Shown here piece after piece: positions 17,064 to 19,702 of a DNA stretch of 19,702 nt; within the stretch, counting starts at the first letter, position 1, and the number at the start of each line of letters is the position of its first letter. The notes under the pieces were generated by a model. That model saw only the letters and a list, made by a program, of their open reading frames with translations, did no database searches and was not told where the DNA came from. The DNA is taken from NCBI GenBank assembly GCA_017625185.1, contig JAGALN010000030.1, positions 1 to 19,702 on the forward strand, in the 5' to 3' direction. The translations under genes and the position numbers were made by a program. Origin of the DNA: Clostridia bacterium. GTDB taxonomy: Bacteria; Bacillota; Clostridia; Monoglobales; Monoglobaceae.

Positions 17064-19702
17064 ATGGACAAGAAAAAAGAATATATGATAGATACCGTGG
17101 AACGGTTAGAAGAAGCCATACAGCGCATCCGGGAGGCACAGCGGGTGTTTGCAACCTATACCCAGGAGCAGGTGGATAGAATTTTTCTGGCGGCGGCGTC
17201 GGCGGCAAACAAGGCGAGAATTCCCCTTGCCAAGATGGCAGTGGAGGAAACCGGCATGGGGGTTGTTGAGGATAAGGTGATTAAGAACAATTACGCATCA
17301 GAGTATATTTATAACGCTTATAAGAATATCAAAACCTGCGGTGTGATTGAAGAGGATAAAGCGTACGGCACCAAGGTGATAGCAGAACCCATTGGAGTGA
17401 TTGCGGCGGTGATTCCCACCACCAATCCGACGTCTACCGCAATCTTTAAATGCCTATTGGCATTAAAAACCAGAAATGCGATTATCATTTCGCCTCATCC
17501 GAGAGCAAAGAACTGCACCATTGCAGCGGCAAAGCTGGTGTTGGAGGCGGCAGTGGCGGCAGGTGCTCCGGAGGGGATTATCGACTGGATTGACGTTCCA
17601 AGTTTGGATATGACCAATACCGTCATGAAGGAGGCAGACATCATTCTGGCAACGGGGGGACCCGGCATGGTGAAGGCGGCATATTCCTCTGGGAAGCCGG
17701 CATTGGGTGTCGGTGCGGGAAATACCCCTGCCATCATTGATGACAGTGCGGATATTCTGCTGGCGGTCAGCTCGATTATCCATTCCAAGACCTTTGACAA
17801 CGGGATGATTTGTGCCTCGGAGCAGGCTGTGATTGTTCTTGAGAGTATTTATGATGCGGTCAAGGCAGAGTTCCTGGCAAGAGGCTGTTATTTCTTGAGT
17901 GAAGAGGAAACCGAACAGGTGAGAAAGACCATCATCATCAACGGTGCACTGAATGCGAAGATTGTAGGGCAGAAAGCTGCCAGAATTGCAGAGCTTGCCG
18001 GGGTATCCGTTCCGGAGGGGACAAAGATTCTCATCGGCGAGGTGGAATCGGTAGAGCTGACCGAGGAGTTTGCGCACGAAAAACTCTCCCCTGTCCTTGC
18101 TATGTATAAGGCAAAGGATTTTGCCGAGGCACTTTCCAAAGCAGAACGGCTGGTGGAGGACGGCGGATTCGGGCATACCTCCTCGATTTACCTGAATGAG
18201 AGATGCGAAACGGAAAAGTTGGACGCCTTTGCGGCAAGAATGAAGACCTGTAGAATTCTGGTGAATACTCCCTCTTCTCATGGCGGTATCGGGGATTTAT
18301 ATAACTTCAAGCTGGCACCGTCCCTGACTTTGGGTTGTGGCTCCTGGGGCGGCAACTCGGTATCGGAAAATGTAGGTGTCAAGCACCTGCTCAACTTAAA
18401 AACAGTAGCAGAAAGAAGGGAAAACATGCTTTGGTTCCGTGCGCCTGAAAAGGTCTATATCAAGAAAGGCTGCCTCCCGGTGGCTTTGGATGAATTGAAA
18501 AATGTCATGGGGAAGAAACGGGCGTTCATTGTAACTGACCATTTCCTTTATGAAAATGGCTATACCAAACCCATTACCGACAAGCTGGAGGAGATGGGCA
18601 TTGCCCATGCCACCTTCTTTGATGTTCAGCCTGATCCGACCTTGCTCAATGCGAGAAACGGTGCGGCACAGATGACGGCATTTAAACCGGACACCATCAT
18701 TGCATTGGGCGGTGGCTCTGCCATGGATGCAGCGAAGATTATGTGGGTTCTCTATGAGCATCCGGAGGCTGATTTTATGGATATGGCAATGCGGTTTATG
18801 GATATCCGCAAGAGGGTTTACACCTTCCCCAAGATGGGCGAAAAGGCATACTTCATCGCCATCCCCACCTCGGCAGGTACCGGTTCCGAGGTAACCCCCT
18901 TTGCGGTGATTACCGATGAATCCACCGGGGTGAAATACCCTCTGGCAGACTATGAGCTGATGCCCAATATGGCAATTATTGATACTGATTTTCATATGTC
19001 TGCACCCCAAAGCCTGACGGCGGCATCCGGTATCGATACGGTCACCCATGCCATCGAGGCATATGCGGCAATGCTTGCTACTGACTATACCGACGGTCTG
19101 GCTTTGAAAGCATTAAAAACCGTCTTTGAATACCTGCCAAGAGCCTACGAAAACGGGCAGACCGACGTGATTGCCCGTGAGAAAATGGCAAACGCCGCTA
19201 CCATGGCAGGAATGGCATTTGCCAATGCGTTTTTGGGCATCTGCCATTCCATGGCACATAAGTTAGGTGGCTTTCATCATCTGCCCCATGGCGTTGCCAA
19301 TGCCTTGATGATCGAAGAGGTGCTTCGGTTCAACGGGGCAGAGGCACCTGCCAAGATGGGCAGCTTCTCTCAGTATGATCATCCTCATACGCTCCGTCGC
19401 TATGGAGAGGTGGCTGAGTATCTGGGAATTCAGGGCAAGAATGATACCGAAAAATTAGAGGGACTGATTTCTGCCATCAACGACCTGAAAAAGAGGGTTG
19501 GTATCAAGGATACCATCAAGGATTACGGCATCAAAGAAAAAGACTTTTTGAAAAATCTTGATGAAATGGTGGAGCAGGCATTTGACGACCAGTGCACCGG
19601 TGCCAACCCCAGGTACCCTCTGATGGAGGAAATCAAGCAGATGTACCTGAACGCATATTACGGCAAGCATTTTGTGGAAAAGGCAATGCCCGGAATAAAG
19701 GC
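17064..19702 (+). CDS. adhE: Bifunctional acetaldehyde-CoA/alcohol dehydrogenase AdhE (3' end outside window)
   Basis: This enzyme reduces acetyl-CoA to acetaldehyde and then to ethanol, using two NADH and regenerating NAD+ in fermentation. 879 codons are visible without a stop, about the full family length, so only the last few residues are missing. The N-terminal aldehyde dehydrogenase domain (about 1-440) has its catalytic Cys at 250 in FDNGMICASEQ, with GVGAGNTPAIID before it. The C-terminal iron alcohol dehydrogenase domain (about 455-870) has the NAD loop GGGSAMD from 549 and the GTGSEVTPFAVI block. The metal ligands are D658, H662, H728 and H742. All key residues are present, so both activities are expected. 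The ATG has AGGAGGA seven bases upstream. It is under the promoter and Rex box described separately. AdhE commonly forms long filaments (spirosomes). Confidence 0.97.
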   Translation, partial: MDKKKEYMIDTVERLEEAIQRIREAQRVFATYTQEQVDRIFLAAASAANKARIPLAKMAVEETGMGVVEDKVIKNNYASEYIYNAYKNIKTCGVIEEDKAYGTKVIAEPIGVIAAVIPTTNPTSTAIFKCLLALKTRNAIIISPHPRAKNCTIAAAKLVLEAAVAAGAPEGIIDWIDVPSLDMTNTVMKEADIILATGGPGMVKAAYSSGKPALGVGAGNTPAIIDDSADILLAVSSIIHSKTFDNGMICASEQAVIVLESIYDAVKAEFLARGCYFLSEEETEQVRKTIIINGALNAKIVGQKAARIAELAGVSVPEGTKILIGEVESVELTEEFAHEKLSPVLAMYKAKDFAEALSKAERLVEDGGFGHTSSIYLNERCETEKLDAFAARMKTCRILVNTPSSHGGIGDLYNFKLAPSLTLGCGSWGGNSVSENVGVKHLLNLKTVAERRENMLWFRAPEKVYIKKGCLPVALDELKNVMGKKRAFIVTDHFLYENGYTKPITDKLEEMGIAHATFFDVQPDPTLLNARNGAAQMTAFKPDTIIALGGGSAMDAAKIMWVLYEHPEADFMDMAMRFMDIRKRVYTFPKMGEKAYFIAIPTSAGTGSEVTPFAVITDESTGVKYPLADYELMPNMAIIDTDFHMSAPQSLTAASGIDTVTHAIEAYAAMLATDYTDGLALKALKTVFEYLPRAYENGQTDVIAREKMANAATMAGMAFANAFLGICHSMAHKLGGFHHLPHGVANALMIEEVLRFNGAEAPAKMGSFSQYDHPHTLRRYGEVAEYLGIQGKNDTEKLEGLISAINDLKKRVGIKDTIKDYGIKEKDFLKNLDEMVEQAFDDQCTGANPRYPLMEEIKQMYLNAYYGKHFVEKAMPGIK

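Noticed and set aside
17463..18281. 272-codon minus-strand frame opposite adhE
   Set aside because: It is antisense to the conserved aldehyde dehydrogenase domain; histidine- and cysteine-rich shadow translation.

Overview
The window reads as a chromosomal segment of a low-to-mid GC anaerobic Firmicute, class Clostridia. Supporting this are the rpoB-rpoC pair with Clostridia-type sequence, a SigH (Spo0H-family) sigma factor, a cdaA-cdaR c-di-AMP pair followed by a COG2509 FAD protein, the short ProRS class without an insertion editing domain, a flavodiiron O2-reducing protein, and a bifunctional AdhE behind a Rex box. I cannot fix the genus. No tRNA, rRNA, CRISPR array, transposase or phage gene is visible.

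Layout. 1-6420: the 3' three quarters of rpoB (5' end outside the window), an intercistronic hairpin, complete rpoC, and a strong terminator that probably works in both directions. 6481-8798 (minus strand): tmcAL then fprA, overlapping by 10 bp, from one promoter at 8832-8859. 8879-11106 (plus strand, divergent from tmcAL): a compact three-gene accessory cassette made of a DUF2500-like membrane protein, a 53-residue membrane protein carrying LPETG, and a secreted protein with stalk-like (copper-amine-oxidase-N-like) repeats. 11098-11174: an inverted-repeat element that contains the stop codon of the secreted protein. 11213-11827: sigH with its own terminator. 11921-16944: a promoter with a palindrome over its -35 box, then proS-cdaA-cdaR-COG2509 in one apparent operon, closed by a terminator. 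16979-19702: promoter, Rex operator and adhE, running off the right edge a few residues before its expected end.

How it fits together. Most genes are core physiology: transcription (rpoBC, sigH), translation (proS, tmcAL), cell-wall and turgor signalling by c-di-AMP (cdaAR), and redox balance and oxygen defence (adhE under NADH-sensing Rex, fprA). The least explained part is the 8.9-11.1 kb cassette, which sits between conserved blocks and encodes only membrane or exported products. The unusual points are the LPETG microprotein, the stop codon inside a repeat, the basic-residue-free acidic tail on RpoB, and the palindrome over the proS operon -35 box.
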